This document shows, one piece after another, positions 35,562 through 45,180 of a stretch of DNA of 64,000 bases; the first letter of the stretch is position 1; the number at the start of each line of letters is the position of its first letter. Under the pieces are notes generated by a model. It made no database searches, was not told the origin of the DNA, and saw nothing but the letters and a program-made list of their open reading frames with translations. This DNA is from Hyphomicrobiales bacterium (GTDB lineage: Bacteria; Pseudomonadota; Alphaproteobacteria; Rhizobiales; Rhizobiaceae): contig UCCS01000030.1 in the NCBI GenBank assembly GCA_900470965.1, positions 1 through 64,000 of the forward strand. The letters run 5' to 3'. The position numbers and the translations under genes were made by a program.

Positions 35562-35813
35562 ATGCTGGAGCTTCGACCCAATTGCGAATGCTGCGACAAG
35601 GATCTGCCGCCTGAGAGCGCGGAAGCGATGATCTGCACATTCGAATGCACGTTCTGTGCGGATTGCGTTGAAAATGTCCTCAAGGGTGAGTGCCCGAATT
35701 GCGGCGGCAATCTCGTTATCAGGCCGATCCGGCCTGCGGCAAAACTTGCGAACAATCCGGCCTCCACGAAACGTGTTCTGAAGGCCGAGGGCTGCGCGCC
35801 CAAGGCGGCTTAA
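35562..35813 (+). CDS. DUF1272 zinc-finger-like small protein
   Basis: An 83-residue DUF1272 protein with nine cysteines: C8, C10, C11, C25, C29, C32, C35, C44 and C47, in the order NCECCDKDLP, CTFECTFCADC and CPNCGG. This fits a treble-clef or ribbon metal-binding fold, probably zinc. Its function is unknown. It lies ten bases from ureA and from ureB, so it must be co-translated with them. I recall an 83-residue open reading frame described at this place in the R. leguminosarum urease cluster. A role in metal handling for urease would be inference. Confidence 0.88.
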   Translation: MLELRPNCECCDKDLPPESAEAMICTFECTFCADCVENVLKGECPNCGGNLVIRPIRPAAKLANNPASTKRVLKAEGCAPKAA

Positions 35814-35823
35814 GGAGAGATAG

Positions 35824-36129
35824 ATGATCCCTGGCGAAATCATTGCTGCGAGCGGCGAGATCGAGCTCAATGCCGGCGCACCGACCGTGATGCTCGAGGT
35901 TTCCAATACCGGCGACCGCCCGGTGCAGGTTGGCAGCCATTATCATTTTGCCGAGACCAATGCCGGCCTGTCCTTCGATCGCGACAAGGCCCATGGCATG
36001 CGGCTCGATATTCCCGCCGGCACGGCCGTGCGTTTCGAGCCGGGCCAGACCCGCTCGGTGACGCTCATTCCTCTGTCCGGCAAACGTGAGGTCTATGGCT
36101 TCCGCCAGCTCGTCATGGGCCGGCTCTAA
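35824..36129 (+). CDS. ureB: Urease beta subunit UreB
   Basis: Structural subunit of urease, 101 residues. The start [18 protein letters not shown], the central [20 protein letters not shown] and [12 protein letters not shown] are the family signature. GGAGAG precedes the ATG. It is followed by three non-structural or accessory genes before ureC. Confidence 0.96.
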   Translation: MIPGEIIAASGEIELNAGAPTVMLEVSNTGDRPVQVGSHYHFAETNAGLSFDRDKAHGMRLDIPAGTAVRFEPGQTRSVTLIPLSGKREVYGFRQLVMGRL

Positions 36130-36154
36130 TTAAAAGAAAATGACGGGAGGACAC

Positions 36155-36565
36155 ATGCGCTTGAAGATCGGGCTCATCGGTGGAGCATTTATGCTGCTTG
36201 CCGCCGGTGCTGCCCATGCCGAGGACGTGGACTGTGACAATGCGCAGACACAATCCGATATGACGAGTTGCGCGCAGGCGCGCTATGAAGAGGCCGACAA
36301 GGCGCTCAATGCCCAGTACAAGCAGACGCGCGCCGCCATGGTGGCGATCGACGGCGATCTCGATGGTGACATGAAGGGCGCCGAACAGGCGCTTCTCAAG
36401 GCACAGCGCGCCTGGATCAGTTATCGCGACGCTCAATGTGAGAATTACGGCTTTCAGGCACGCGGCGGCACGATGGAGCCGATGCTGGTGGCGGGCTGCC
36501 TTGCTGACCTGACGGATCTCCGGACCAAGGAGCTCAAAGAACTCGCCAATGGAATGGGCCAGTAA
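36155..36565 (+). CDS. Periplasmic LprI-like protein in the urease operon
   Basis: A 136-residue exported protein. The signal peptide is visible (IGLIGGAFMLLAAGAAHA), and the mature part starts EDVDCDNAQTQSDMTSCAQA, the cysteine-containing LprI (lysozyme inhibitor-like, PF07007) pattern, continuing with LNAQYKQTRAAM and LLKAQRAWISYRDAQCE. Four cysteines could make two disulfides. GGGAGG lies four bases before the ATG at 36155. Why a periplasmic protein is in the urease operon is not known. Confidence 0.85.
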   Translation: MRLKIGLIGGAFMLLAAGAAHAEDVDCDNAQTQSDMTSCAQARYEEADKALNAQYKQTRAAMVAIDGDLDGDMKGAEQALLKAQRAWISYRDAQCENYGFQARGGTMEPMLVAGCLADLTDLRTKELKELANGMGQ

Positions 36566-36581
36566 GGTGGGCAGGACGATC

Positions 36582-37205
36582 ATGATCGTAGGCAACGGCG
36601 AAGTGGGAGAAGGAGGGGCTGAGATCATCGATGCCGCCGACTTCGTCATCCGCTTCAACGAATGCCGCTCCTATGGTGCCGGCGGCACGCGCACCGATGT
36701 GGTTGCCGTGTGCAATACCGGCCGACCCGCCAAGGCCATGCTCGGCTCGGAAAGCTGGCGCATCCATCCCGGTGTTGTCGAAGCCTCGGAAATCTGGAGT
36801 GTGCGCAATCCCGAAAAATTCGCGGCGATGCGGGCACCTCTTGCGGCTTCGCATCCGGAACTCGATGATTTCTGCGACGATTACACCAGCCAATTCAGCG
36901 CTTTCTGTGCTGAAGCTGGCAAGGTGCATCGGATCGTTGACAAACAGGTTCTCGAAGCCGTCGATCAGGCGCTGTCGGCCTTCTCGCCGGCGCCTTACGT
37001 CGTGCCGAGCAGCGGCATGATCGTGATCGGCGAAGTGCTCGACAAATTTCCCAACGACGAGGTGACGCTCGCCGGCTTCGGCCATGTGGGCTGGGAATGG
37101 CATCCCTTCGCCGCCGAGAAGCAGCTCGTCGACTCCCATATTGCGGCTGGCCGTCTCAGGCGGCTTGCCGGAAAACCATTCGTCTCTTCCTCCCAAGGAG
37201 CCTGA
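36582..37205 (+). CDS. GT29 sialyltransferase-like protein ('urease operon accessory protein')
   Basis: A 207-residue protein beginning MIVGNGEVGEGGAEIIDAAD, then VIRFNECRSYGAGGTRTDVV. This matches the nucleotide-binding region of glycosyltransferase family 29 (sialyltransferase) proteins, and it is usually named urease operon accessory protein. A short His-containing stretch (GHVGWEWHPFAAEKQLVD) follows near the C-terminus. No membrane segment is visible. AGGA is six bases before the ATG at 36582; a start at 36549 is in frame and would overlap the LprI-like gene by 17 bases, but has no better site. Whether it transfers a sugar is unknown. Confidence 0.82.
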   Translation: MIVGNGEVGEGGAEIIDAADFVIRFNECRSYGAGGTRTDVVAVCNTGRPAKAMLGSESWRIHPGVVEASEIWSVRNPEKFAAMRAPLAASHPELDDFCDDYTSQFSAFCAEAGKVHRIVDKQVLEAVDQALSAFSPAPYVVPSSGMIVIGEVLDKFPNDEVTLAGFGHVGWEWHPFAAEKQLVDSHIAAGRLRRLAGKPFVSSSQGA

Positions 37206-37208
37206 TAG

Positions 37209-38921
37209 ATGCCCTACAAGATCTCCCGCAAGGCTTACGCCGGCATGTTCGGTCCGACCACCGGCGACAAGGTCCGCCTTGCCGATACGGAGCTTTTCAT
37301 CGAGATCGAAAAGGATTTTACCACCTATGGCGAAGAGGTGAAGTTCGGCGGTGGGAAAGTCATCCGTGACGGCATGGGCCAGAGCCAGGTGACGCGGGCA
37401 GATGGCGCGGTCGATACCGTCATCACCAATGCCGTTATCATCGACCATACCGGTATCTACAAGGCCGATATCGGCTTGAAGGACGGTCGTATCGCGGCGA
37501 TCGGCAAGGCCGGCAATCCGGATATGCAGCCGGGCGTCAATATCATCGTCGGTCCGGGCACGGAAGCGATTGCCGGCGAAGGCAAGTTCATTACGGCCGG
37601 CGGCATGGACAGCCATATCCATTTCATTGCCCCACAGCAGATCGAGGAAGCGCTGATGAGCGGCCTGACCTGCATGCTCGGCGGCGGCACGGGACCGGCG
37701 CACGGGACACTTGCGACGACCTGCACGCCCGGCCCTTGGCATATTGCGCGCATGATCGAGGCAGCCGATGCTTTCCCGATGAACCTCGCTTTTGCCGGCA
37801 AGGGCAATGCGTCGCTTCCGGGTGCATTGCAGGAAATGGTGCTCGCCGGCGCCACCTCGCTGAAGCTGCACGAGGACTGGGGCACGACGCCCGGCGCCAT
37901 CGACTGCTGCCTGTCGGTTGCCGACGAATATGATGTGCAGGTGATGATCCATACGGATACGCTGAACGAAAGCGGCTTCGTCGAGGATACGATCGGCGCC
38001 ATCAAGGGCCGCACCATTCATGCCTTCCATACGGAAGGGGCCGGCGGCGGTCACGCACCCGACATCATCAAGATCTGCGGCCAGCCGAACGTCATTCCGT
38101 CGTCTACCAATCCGACGCGGCCCTATACGGTCAACACCATCGCCGAGCACTTGGACATGCTGATGGTCTGCCATCACCTGTCATCGTCGATCCCTGAAGA
38201 TATCGCCTTTGCCGAAAGCCGTATCCGCAAGGAGACGATCGCGGCCGAAGACATCCTGCACGATATCGGCGCCTTCTCGATTATCTCGTCGGACAGCCAG
38301 GCCATGGGCCGTGTCGGCGAAGTGCTGATCCGTACCTGGCAGACGGCCGACAAGATGAAGCGCCAGCGCGGCCGCCTGAAAGACGAGAAGGGCGACAACG
38401 ACAATTTCCGTGTCCGCCGCTATGTCGCCAAATACACGATCAATCCGGCGATCGCCCATGGCCTGTCCCATGAGATCGGCTCCATCGAAGTCGGCAAGCG
38501 CGCCGACCTCGTTCTATGGAACCCGGCCTTCTTCGGCGTGAAGCCGGACATGGTGTTGCTCGGTGGCTCGATTGCCGCTGCACCGATGGGCGATCCGAAT
38601 GCCTCGATCCCGACGCCGCAGCCGGTGCATTACCGTCCGATGTTTGCCTCCTTCGGCAAGAGCCTGACGAACTCCTCGGTCACCTTCGTCTCTCAGGCTT
38701 CGCTCGACGCCGGTCTCAAGGGCCGCCTCGGCGTCGCCAAGAATCTCGTTGCAGTGAAGAATACCCGTGGCGGCATCTCCAAGGCGTCGATGATCCACAA
38801 CGACCTGACACCTGATATCGAGGTCGATCCGGAGACCTATGAGGTGCGGGCAAATGGCGAATTGCTGACCTGCGAGCCGGCGACGGTGCTGCCGATGGCG
38901 CAGCGTTATTTCCTGTTCTGA
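37209..38921 (+). CDS. ureC: Urease alpha subunit UreC
   Basis: Catalytic subunit that hydrolyses urea to ammonia and carbamate at a binuclear nickel site. All ligands are present: H136 and H138 (MDSHIHFI), the carbamylated lysine K219 ([11 protein letters not shown]), H248 (VMIHTD), H274 ([13 protein letters not shown]), the flap histidine in VCHHL (H322/H323) and D362 (SSDSQAMGR). 570 residues is normal length. The start is directly after the GT29-like gene. Confidence 0.97.
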   Translation: MPYKISRKAYAGMFGPTTGDKVRLADTELFIEIEKDFTTYGEEVKFGGGKVIRDGMGQSQVTRADGAVDTVITNAVIIDHTGIYKADIGLKDGRIAAIGKAGNPDMQPGVNIIVGPGTEAIAGEGKFITAGGMDSHIHFIAPQQIEEALMSGLTCMLGGGTGPAHGTLATTCTPGPWHIARMIEAADAFPMNLAFAGKGNASLPGALQEMVLAGATSLKLHEDWGTTPGAIDCCLSVADEYDVQVMIHTDTLNESGFVEDTIGAIKGRTIHAFHTEGAGGGHAPDIIKICGQPNVIPSSTNPTRPYTVNTIAEHLDMLMVCHHLSSSIPEDIAFAESRIRKETIAAEDILHDIGAFSIISSDSQAMGRVGEVLIRTWQTADKMKRQRGRLKDEKGDNDNFRVRRYVAKYTINPAIAHGLSHEIGSIEVGKRADLVLWNPAFFGVKPDMVLLGGSIAAAPMGDPNASIPTPQPVHYRPMFASFGKSLTNSSVTFVSQASLDAGLKGRLGVAKNLVAVKNTRGGISKASMIHNDLTPDIEVDPETYEVRANGELLTCEPATVLPMAQRYFLF

Positions 38922-38933
38922 GCCCCATCTTTC

Positions 38934-39617
38934 ATGCGCGGTTTGAAGCTGACAGCGCGATGGCTTATAGGGGCGATCGCGCTGTTTTTGTTGCTGGTGG
39001 CCGGTGGCACCTTCATTCCAAGGCCTATGCTTGGGGCAGCCGAGGCTTCTCCCGATATGACGTCCTCGCAACGCATTCTGCTGCTTTCCGGCCCGATCCA
39101 TACGGATATTGCGATCCCGCTCGACGATCGGCTTCGGGCGTCGTTTTCATTCCTTGAGGATGCCGGCATTCCGGTGAGCGATCCTGCCGCACAATGGCTG
39201 ATTTTCGGATGGGGCGGTCGCTCATTCTATCTGGAGACACCGACCTGGGCCGATCTGAAGCCGATGCCGGTATTTCGCGCGCTGACGATCGACGGATCGG
39301 TGATGCATGTCGATGTTGCCGGAGGCATCTCCGAAACCCATCCGGCCGTGACGGTTCTCAATGTCGATGGTGGGCGCTTCGAGCAATTGCTCGGCTTCAT
39401 CAATGACAGTTTCATCCGGGAAAATGGAGCGGTCGTGCCGGTCGGCGACAGGGGATATGGCGACTACGACAGGTTCTTCGAGGCGAAGGGCTATTTCAAT
39501 GCGCTGTTTGGCTGCAATACATGGACTGCCGCTGCGCTACGGACAGGCGGCTTGCGAACGGGTTTCTGGAACCCGTTGCCGCAGACGCTGGTGCTTTCGC
39601 TTAGTCTCTATAATTGA
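38934..39617 (+). CDS. TIGR02117 / DUF2459 urease-region protein
   Basis: A 227-residue protein with an N-terminal membrane anchor (WLIGAIALFLLLVAGGTFI) and an extracytoplasmic domain. Family sequence includes GPIHTDIAIPLD, FGWGGRSFYLETPTWADLK and LFGCNTWTAAALR, where the His, the Gly-Trp-Gly and the Cys-Asn-Thr-Trp resemble a cysteine-peptidase-like fold. It is called a conserved urease-region protein because it often lies in such clusters; the function is unknown. It starts 12 bases after ureC. Confidence 0.85.
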   Translation: MRGLKLTARWLIGAIALFLLLVAGGTFIPRPMLGAAEASPDMTSSQRILLLSGPIHTDIAIPLDDRLRASFSFLEDAGIPVSDPAAQWLIFGWGGRSFYLETPTWADLKPMPVFRALTIDGSVMHVDVAGGISETHPAVTVLNVDGGRFEQLLGFINDSFIRENGAVVPVGDRGYGDYDRFFEAKGYFNALFGCNTWTAAALRTGGLRTGFWNPLPQTLVLSLSLYN

Positions 39618-40023
39618 AGTATAGAGGATCTTCTGCAGCTTGGCGCTGCTGACGGCGCGGCGTTATTTTCCGTTTTAACCCTTGTGTTTTAGAGACACTG
39701 TTCCCCATTGTTGCCCTTAAAGTGAAATTTGAGCATCATTCCCCGGCTGGTTGTGAAAATCGGTGGATAGACTGTGATTTTTACTCCATAGATCATTCTG
39801 GAACAGGCGCCGATTGTCCCCTGTAAAATCCGTTTGAAATCAAGTTTTTAGATGTGTTTCCCATAGTGGACATGCCTGTCCCGAAAAGTTGCACTCTCTG
39901 CTAGAAAAAACAGATCGGCTGAATCCCCTGAAATCACTCGAATTTTAGCGATTGGATTAAGACCTCCGCAGCAATTGCAACCCTATCAATGGCCTTGAAA
40001 CGCTGGCAGGAAGGTCGATTCTC
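39618..40023. other. Intergenic region before the GGDEF gene
   Basis: 406 bases between the TIGR02117 gene and the GGDEF gene, AT-richer than its flanks. I see no gene and no obvious terminator; a promoter for the GGDEF-ureEFG part is likely but not identified. Confidence 0.5.
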
Positions 40024-40887
40024 ATGGAAAACTGGATATCGCTTCAGGCTGAGCTAGGCAGTTTCGAGCATCGCAAAACCGTTTATACTTTTGCGCTGAA
40101 GATGAGTTTTCTGGCGGTTATTCTGTCCGGCTTCATCATCGTGATCACGCTGCCTCCGCTCAACTTCATGGGAGTGCTGCCGATTACCCTCGGGCATGCC
40201 ATGATCTTTGCCATCATCCTCTCCTGGCTGATCGGTGGAATGGTGTCCGGCGTGCTGTCGCTGGTGGCGGGTTTCGCCATTCATGACCTGACCGTCTCCC
40301 GTGCCAAATTCGAAAAGCTCAGCCGGACCGACACGCTGTCGGGGCTTCTGAACCGGCGTGCTTTCACCGATGCCCTGGAGAGGGTAGAGGGGGATGCCTG
40401 TCTCGCCATTTTCGACGTCGACCGTTTCAAGGCGATCAACGACCGTTTCGGCCATGGCTGTGGTGATGCCGTCATTACTGCCGTCTCAGCCATGCTTTCT
40501 GCGGCTTTCGATGGCGCGTCGGTCGTGGCGCGGCTCGGCGGCGAGGAGTTCGGTGTTGTCGTTCAAGGCGGGACGCGGGAGGAGCGGGTGGCGCGCATTG
40601 AAGGGGTGAGGGCACAGATTGCCGCGCGGCCGATTCCGGCGGATGGGCATGACGTCACCATCACGATATCAGGCGGTATTGCCGATCTCCACGAGGGACG
40701 CGACAAGGAGGCGGTCTATGCCTCCGCCGACAAGGCGCTCTATCTCGCCAAGGCGCTCGGCCGTAATCGTGTCGTCCATGAGCGGGAAGGGCTGAACCAC
40801 GCCTGGCATGGCCTCGTCGAAAACGGCCTTGGCGTGCAGGGTGTCGGACCTGACGAGGGGAGCCTGCTGCAGGCATATGGAATCTAG
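40024..40887 (+). CDS. GGDEF diguanylate cyclase in the urease operon
   Basis: A 287-residue protein with two membrane segments at about 27-43 and 58-84 and a C-terminal GGDEF domain that makes cyclic di-GMP. The active site is GGEEF (172-176), and [19 protein letters not shown] is the usual nucleotide-binding sequence. The allosteric inhibitory site (RxxD) before the active site is absent: the corresponding residues are about D163 to S166. The enzyme should thus be active but not feedback-inhibited. I recall a 287-residue frame reported at this position of the R. leguminosarum urease cluster. It lies 85 bases before ureE. Confidence 0.9.
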   Translation: MENWISLQAELGSFEHRKTVYTFALKMSFLAVILSGFIIVITLPPLNFMGVLPITLGHAMIFAIILSWLIGGMVSGVLSLVAGFAIHDLTVSRAKFEKLSRTDTLSGLLNRRAFTDALERVEGDACLAIFDVDRFKAINDRFGHGCGDAVITAVSAMLSAAFDGASVVARLGGEEFGVVVQGGTREERVARIEGVRAQIAARPIPADGHDVTITISGGIADLHEGRDKEAVYASADKALYLAKALGRNRVVHEREGLNHAWHGLVENGLGVQGVGPDEGSLLQAYGI

Positions 40888-40972
40888 GCTAGCGCGTTAC
40901 GAAACGTGCATTGGTGCTTGCATCGCGAAGGGCTATTTTGCATGGTCTAGGTCCCAGTTTAACGGATATGTC

Positions 40973-41512
40973 ATGCAGCGCGTCACATCTTACCTTCCCG
41001 CCGGCACCCCTTCCTCCCATCCGACCGCACAGGTCAAGCTGCCGCACGATCTGCGGCACCTGCGCCGCAAGCTCCTGCATCTGGAGAACGGCGAGATGGT
41101 GATGCTCGATCTCAAGGATCCGGTGCTTTTCGCCAATGGTGACATGCTGGTGCGCGAGGATGGCGAGCTGATCGAAATCCTTGCCGCCGACGAGAAACTG
41201 TTTGAAGTGCGCGGCCGTGACCGCGCGCATCTGATCGAACTTGCCTGGCATCTCGGCAACCGTCATCTCTCGGCGCAGATCGAGGAGGATCGCATCGTGA
41301 TCCTGCGCGATCACGTCATCCGCACCATGTTGCAGGGGCTGGGCGCGATGGTGCTTGATATCAACGAACCCTTCCAGCCAGCTCGCGGCGCCTATCATTC
41401 TCAGGGCGGGCATTCGCACGGGCATGACCATCATGACCACGATCATGAGCATCACGACCATGATCATGAGCATGGCCACAACCACGACCACAGCCATCAT
41501 AAGCATGATTGA
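40973..41512 (+). CDS. ureE: Urease nickel metallochaperone UreE
   Basis: Delivers nickel to the apo-urease activation complex. The 179-residue protein begins [11 protein letters not shown], has the UreE core ([20 protein letters not shown]) with the metal-binding His in AWHLGNRHL, and ends in a tail with 19 histidines in about 40 residues, so it can hold several nickel ions. The frame is open back to 40808 inside the GGDEF gene, but the ATG at 40973 matches the family; the ribosome-binding site is weak. ureF follows six bases later. Confidence 0.92.
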   Translation: MQRVTSYLPAGTPSSHPTAQVKLPHDLRHLRRKLLHLENGEMVMLDLKDPVLFANGDMLVREDGELIEILAADEKLFEVRGRDRAHLIELAWHLGNRHLSAQIEEDRIVILRDHVIRTMLQGLGAMVLDINEPFQPARGAYHSQGGHSHGHDHHDHDHEHHDHDHEHGHNHDHSHHKHD

Positions 41513-41518
41513 AGCCTG

Positions 41519-42190
41519 ATGGCTGAGGATCGTGAGCTGCAGGCTTTGCTGCGCCTGACGGCATGGCTCTCGCCGGCTTTTCCCGTCGGCTCCTTCGCCT
41601 ATTCCGGCGGGCTGGAGCGGGCGGTGGCGGATGGACTTGTCGGCGATGCGGGCATGCTGCGGCGCTGGCTTCAGACGCTGACCAGCAACGGCTCGGTCTG
41701 GAACGATGCTGTGCTCTTTGCCGCAAGCCATCGTGGTCATAACGATGGCGACTGCCTTGCGGAGCTTGCAGAACTGGCAGCAGCGCTTGCCGGCTCGCGC
41801 GAGCGGCATCAGGAGACGATGTTGCTTGGCGAAGCCTTCCTGACGGCTGCGCAGGCATGGCCGGATGGGGTGTTCAGCCGATTGCCGAAGAAGACGGCCT
41901 ATCCGGTGGCCGTCGGTGCGGTGACGGGCGCGCACGGGATAGCAATCGAGAAAGCGCTGGCTGCCTTCCTGCATGCCTATCTCTCCCAGGCGGTCTCCTC
42001 CGGTATCCGGCTCGGTGTCACGGGACAGAAGGACGGCGTTGCCGTTCTCGCCGGGCTGGAGGAGCACGTGATGGATATTGCCGCACGTGCTGCCCGCTCC
42101 ACTCTCGAGGATCTCGGTTCCGCGACGGTTCAGGCCGATATTGCCGGGCTTCGTCACGAGACACAGCAGACGCGGTTGTTCCGCTCATGA
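41519..42190 (+). CDS. ureF: Urease accessory protein UreF
   Basis: GTPase-regulating chaperone of urease activation, 223 residues, all-helical. The motif [19 protein letters not shown] is a family hallmark, as are [16 protein letters not shown] and SAGVRLG-type sequence ([11 protein letters not shown]). It works with UreD and UreG on apo-urease. 87 bases separate it from ureG. Confidence 0.93.
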   Translation: MAEDRELQALLRLTAWLSPAFPVGSFAYSGGLERAVADGLVGDAGMLRRWLQTLTSNGSVWNDAVLFAASHRGHNDGDCLAELAELAAALAGSRERHQETMLLGEAFLTAAQAWPDGVFSRLPKKTAYPVAVGAVTGAHGIAIEKALAAFLHAYLSQAVSSGIRLGVTGQKDGVAVLAGLEEHVMDIAARAARSTLEDLGSATVQADIAGLRHETQQTRLFRS

Positions 42191-42277
42191 ACGAGACTTA
42201 TCCTGATACCTGCGTCATTTGACGGTGGCGGGAAAGCAGCGCTTCGTTATCATCTGACTTCGATAGGAGTAAGAGAC

Positions 42278-42889
42278 ATGAAATCAAGAAACGGACCATT
42301 GCGCGTCGGTATCGGCGGGCCGGTCGGCTCGGGCAAGACGGCGCTGACCGAAAAGCTCTGCAAGGCGATGCGCGACGACTATTCCGTCGCCGTCGTGACC
42401 AACGACATCTACACGACTGAGGATGCCGAGGCGCTGGTGCGCATGCAGGCACTGCCGTCCGAGCGCATCGTCGGCGTTGAGACCGGCGGCTGCCCGCATA
42501 CGGCCATCCGCGAGGATGCGACGATCAACCTGCAGGCTATCGCAGGTCTCAACGAGCGCATCCCCGATCTCGACGTTGTTTTCATCGAATCCGGTGGTGA
42601 CAATCTGGCGGCGACGTTCTCGCCTGATCTCGCCGACATAACCATCTATGTGATCTCCGTCTGCCAGGGTGAGGAAATTCCGCGCAAAGGTGGGCCGGGC
42701 ATTACAAGGTCAGATCTTCTCGTCATCAACAAGAAGGATCTGGCGCCTTATGTCGGGGCTGACCTTGATGTGATGGACCGGGATGCGACACGCATGCGCG
42801 CAACGCGCCCCTTCGTCTTCTCCGACATGAAGCGTGGCGACGGCATCAGTTCGATCGTCGACTTCCTGCGGGTGCAGGGTGGTCTCTAG
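42278..42889 (+). CDS. ureG: Urease accessory GTPase UreG
   Basis: GTPase that powers nickel insertion into urease, 203 residues. The P-loop is [16 protein letters not shown]; the nickel-binding Cys-Pro-His motif is in [23 protein letters not shown] is the guanine-specificity region. Length is normal. AGGAG before the ATG at 42278 is good. It is the last recognised urease gene. Confidence 0.96.
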   Translation: MKSRNGPLRVGIGGPVGSGKTALTEKLCKAMRDDYSVAVVTNDIYTTEDAEALVRMQALPSERIVGVETGGCPHTAIREDATINLQAIAGLNERIPDLDVVFIESGGDNLAATFSPDLADITIYVISVCQGEEIPRKGGPGITRSDLLVINKKDLAPYVGADLDVMDRDATRMRATRPFVFSDMKRGDGISSIVDFLRVQGGL

Positions 42890-42964
42890 ATTATTTCGTC
42901 GTCCCGATCTTGGACCGGAATGCTCTGCACGGTAACGTTGACGCAAATCAGCTAGCGAAGAGCA

Positions 42965-44398
42965 ATGGCGGCGAAGACGACTCTCAATGCGAAGAACCTG
43001 GAAGCGCTCGGCACGCAACGGCTTGCCGAGCTGCTGATCGAAATCAGCACCGGCAGCGCCGCTCACAAGCAACGGCTTCGCATGGAGCTCGCCGGCAACG
43101 AGAGCAGCGCCGAGATGGCGCGTCAAATACGCAAACGGCTCGTCAGTATCGCTCGCGCTCGCACCTACATAGACTGGCACAAGGTAAGGAAGCTCAAGGC
43201 CGATCTTGAAACGCAACGCAAGGCGATCGTCGATATCGTTGCCGCAGACGATCCGAAAGAAGGCTTCGAACTGATCTGGCAATTTCTGGCGCTTGGCGAT
43301 TCGATCTTCGAGCGATCCGACGATGGCAGCGGTTCGCTCATGGAGAGTTTTCACCAAGCTCGCACGGATGCCGGTGTTATCGCCAAGATGGCAGGTATCG
43401 ATACCAAGACCCTTGCCGACAAGATCTTCGCAGCCGCCCAAGGGAATGCTTATGGCCAGTACGACGAATTGATCACGGCAATGGTCGCGGCGCTCGGCAA
43501 CGATGGTCTCGAACATCTGAAAGCCTTGTTCGTGGAGTGGTCGAACGAGCCTCTCGCAAAGCCCGCAGCCGCTGACCGTCGGCTCATCGGCTTGGGTTCC
43601 CATGGCCCGATCTATGAGGACGAAGTCTACAGGCAGCGCCGCGAACTAACCGTGCATATCGCTCTGCAAGAGATCGCCGACGCTCAGGGCGATGTCGATG
43701 CGTATATCGCCCAGCAGCCTGAAAAGACCCGCAGGTTCCCTCAGGTGGCTGCAGACATTGCCGACCGTCTGCTTTTGGCAGGACGTGCTGACGAGGCACT
43801 CGAGACGCTGGACCGAGCAGATATCGGAGGCCGGGCTGAAAATCCCGTCGAGTGGCAATTGGCCCGTATCGCGACGCTCGAAGCTTTGGGGCGCGCTGAC
43901 GAGGCTCAGGCCGATCGATGGACGTGGTTCGAGCAATCGCTGAACGACGTGCACCTACGCGCGTTCCTGAAGCGATTGCCAGATTTCGATGACATCGAGG
44001 CCGAGGAAAAGGCGTTCGCCTATGCCCAGGCTTTCCCTGACGTCCACACGTCGCTCGTTTTTTTCCTGGGCTGGCCGGCACTTGCCGAGGCCGCAAAACT
44101 TATCGTCAGGCGGAAGGCGGAGCTCGACGGTGACCTCTATGAATTGATGACGCCGGCTGCTGAAGCACTGGCCGACAAACATCCGATCGCGGCCACGATC
44201 GTCTTGCGTTCAATGATCGATTTTACGCTCGATAGCGGGCGATCCAGTCGCTACAAGCATGCGGCACGGCATCTGGCGGAATGCGCGTCTCTCGCCCCCC
44301 ATATCGTCGATTTCAGCAGCGCTGGCTCCCACGATGCCTATGTCGCGCAGTTGAAGCGACAACATGGCAAGAGACATGGCTTCTGGGGTCTGACCTAG
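42965..44398 (+). CDS. DUF6880-type protein after the urease operon
   Basis: A 477-residue protein made mostly of helices, with repeat-like segments resembling TPR sequence (for example DRLLLAGRADEALETLDRA and LARIATLEALGRADEAQAD). It lacks a signal peptide, membrane segments and catalytic motifs. I associate it from memory with DUF6880, of unknown function. It is 75 bases after ureG in the same direction and ends three bases before the convergent Crp/Fnr gene. Being co-transcribed with ureG is likely, but a role in urea use is not shown. Confidence 0.72.
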   Translation: MAAKTTLNAKNLEALGTQRLAELLIEISTGSAAHKQRLRMELAGNESSAEMARQIRKRLVSIARARTYIDWHKVRKLKADLETQRKAIVDIVAADDPKEGFELIWQFLALGDSIFERSDDGSGSLMESFHQARTDAGVIAKMAGIDTKTLADKIFAAAQGNAYGQYDELITAMVAALGNDGLEHLKALFVEWSNEPLAKPAAADRRLIGLGSHGPIYEDEVYRQRRELTVHIALQEIADAQGDVDAYIAQQPEKTRRFPQVAADIADRLLLAGRADEALETLDRADIGGRAENPVEWQLARIATLEALGRADEAQADRWTWFEQSLNDVHLRAFLKRLPDFDDIEAEEKAFAYAQAFPDVHTSLVFFLGWPALAEAAKLIVRRKAELDGDLYELMTPAAEALADKHPIAATIVLRSMIDFTLDSGRSSRYKHAARHLAECASLAPHIVDFSSAGSHDAYVAQLKRQHGKRHGFWGLT

Positions 44399-44400
44399 CT

Positions 44401-45087
44401 TCATATCCTTCTCAGTGAATTGATGTCGTTGATGGCGATGAAACGTCCGCGCACGGTCACGCCTGCGGATTTGAGCGTCGAGAAGGCGCGGGACAGCGCC
44501 TCCGGCGCCAGGCCGAGCTTGCGGGCAAGCAGGTTCTTCGGGAAGGGCAGTCGCAGCGATGCCGTTGTCGGGCCTTCCTCGACGCAATGCGAGAGCAGGT
44601 AGTGCGCCACGCGCTGCGGCGCCGTCTGCATGCGGTCGTTGGCGAGGCATTCCATCGTCGACAGCAGATGCAGCGACAGGCTGCGCATGATCGCGGTGCC
44701 GATCCGCGGGTGTTCAGCCAGCAGGGCGCGCACCTTGCCGATATGGAAGCGGGCAAGAACCGTATTGTCCATCGACTGGGCGCCGTAGCGATAGGTGCCA
44801 CCCGCCTGGATCAGGCATTCGGCGAAACTGTCGCCGGGTTCGCAGATGCGGATGTCAGCTTCTCGGCCTTCACCATTCAGACGAAAGAGCCGGACGTAGC
44901 CCTCTAGCACGCTGTAGAAATGAGCGGCAGGTTCGCCTTCCTGAAAGAGAATATCGTGCGGACCGGAAGCGACTATGGTGGAGCAGGCGCGTAGTGCCTC
45001 GGTTTCTGCGCTGTCCAGCTCTGCAAATATTCCGGCTCTGGAAAGCAGCGCCCGCTCGCGGCTGCTCAGCATCAGCATCCTGTTCAT
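44401..45087 (-). CDS. Crp/Fnr-family transcriptional regulator
   Basis: A 228-residue regulator with an N-terminal cyclic-nucleotide-binding-type beta barrel (DILFQEGEPAAHFYSVLEGY), a dimerisation helix and a C-terminal helix-turn-helix (NLLARKLGLAPEALSRAFST). It has no N-terminal cysteine cluster, so it is not a classic oxygen-sensing Fnr; Dnr/NnrR-like nitric oxide regulators and FixK share this trait. GGAGG is seven bases before the ATG at 45087, while the frame is open back to 45180. An FNR-like box lies about 80 bases upstream, so self-regulation is plausible. Confidence 0.85.
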   Translation of the reverse strand: MNRMLMLSSRERALLSRAGIFAELDSAETEALRACSTIVASGPHDILFQEGEPAAHFYSVLEGYVRLFRLNGEGREADIRICEPGDSFAECLIQAGGTYRYGAQSMDNTVLARFHIGKVRALLAEHPRIGTAIMRSLSLHLLSTMECLANDRMQTAPQRVAHYLLSHCVEEGPTTASLRLPFPKNLLARKLGLAPEALSRAFSTLKSAGVTVRGRFIAINDINSLRRI

Positions 45088-45166
45088 GTTCCGGCCTCCG
45101 GCAGCGGTCGATGCTGCCAATGTTCCCTTGATGATGCGAGAATAAGGGAAGGGAAGCGCGCGGGAA

Positions 45167-45180
45167 TTGATTTTGGTCAA
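45167..45180 (-). promoter_or_regulatory. FNR/FixK-type binding box
   Basis: TTGAT-TTTG-GTCAA matches the consensus TTGAT-N4-ATCAA with one mismatch. It lies upstream of the Crp/Fnr-family gene. Confidence 0.55.

Noticed and set aside
36534..38177. A 547-codon open frame opposite ureC and the GT29-like gene.
   Set aside because: Both plus-strand genes have complete family motifs; the antisense translation is typical of GC-rich shadow frames.
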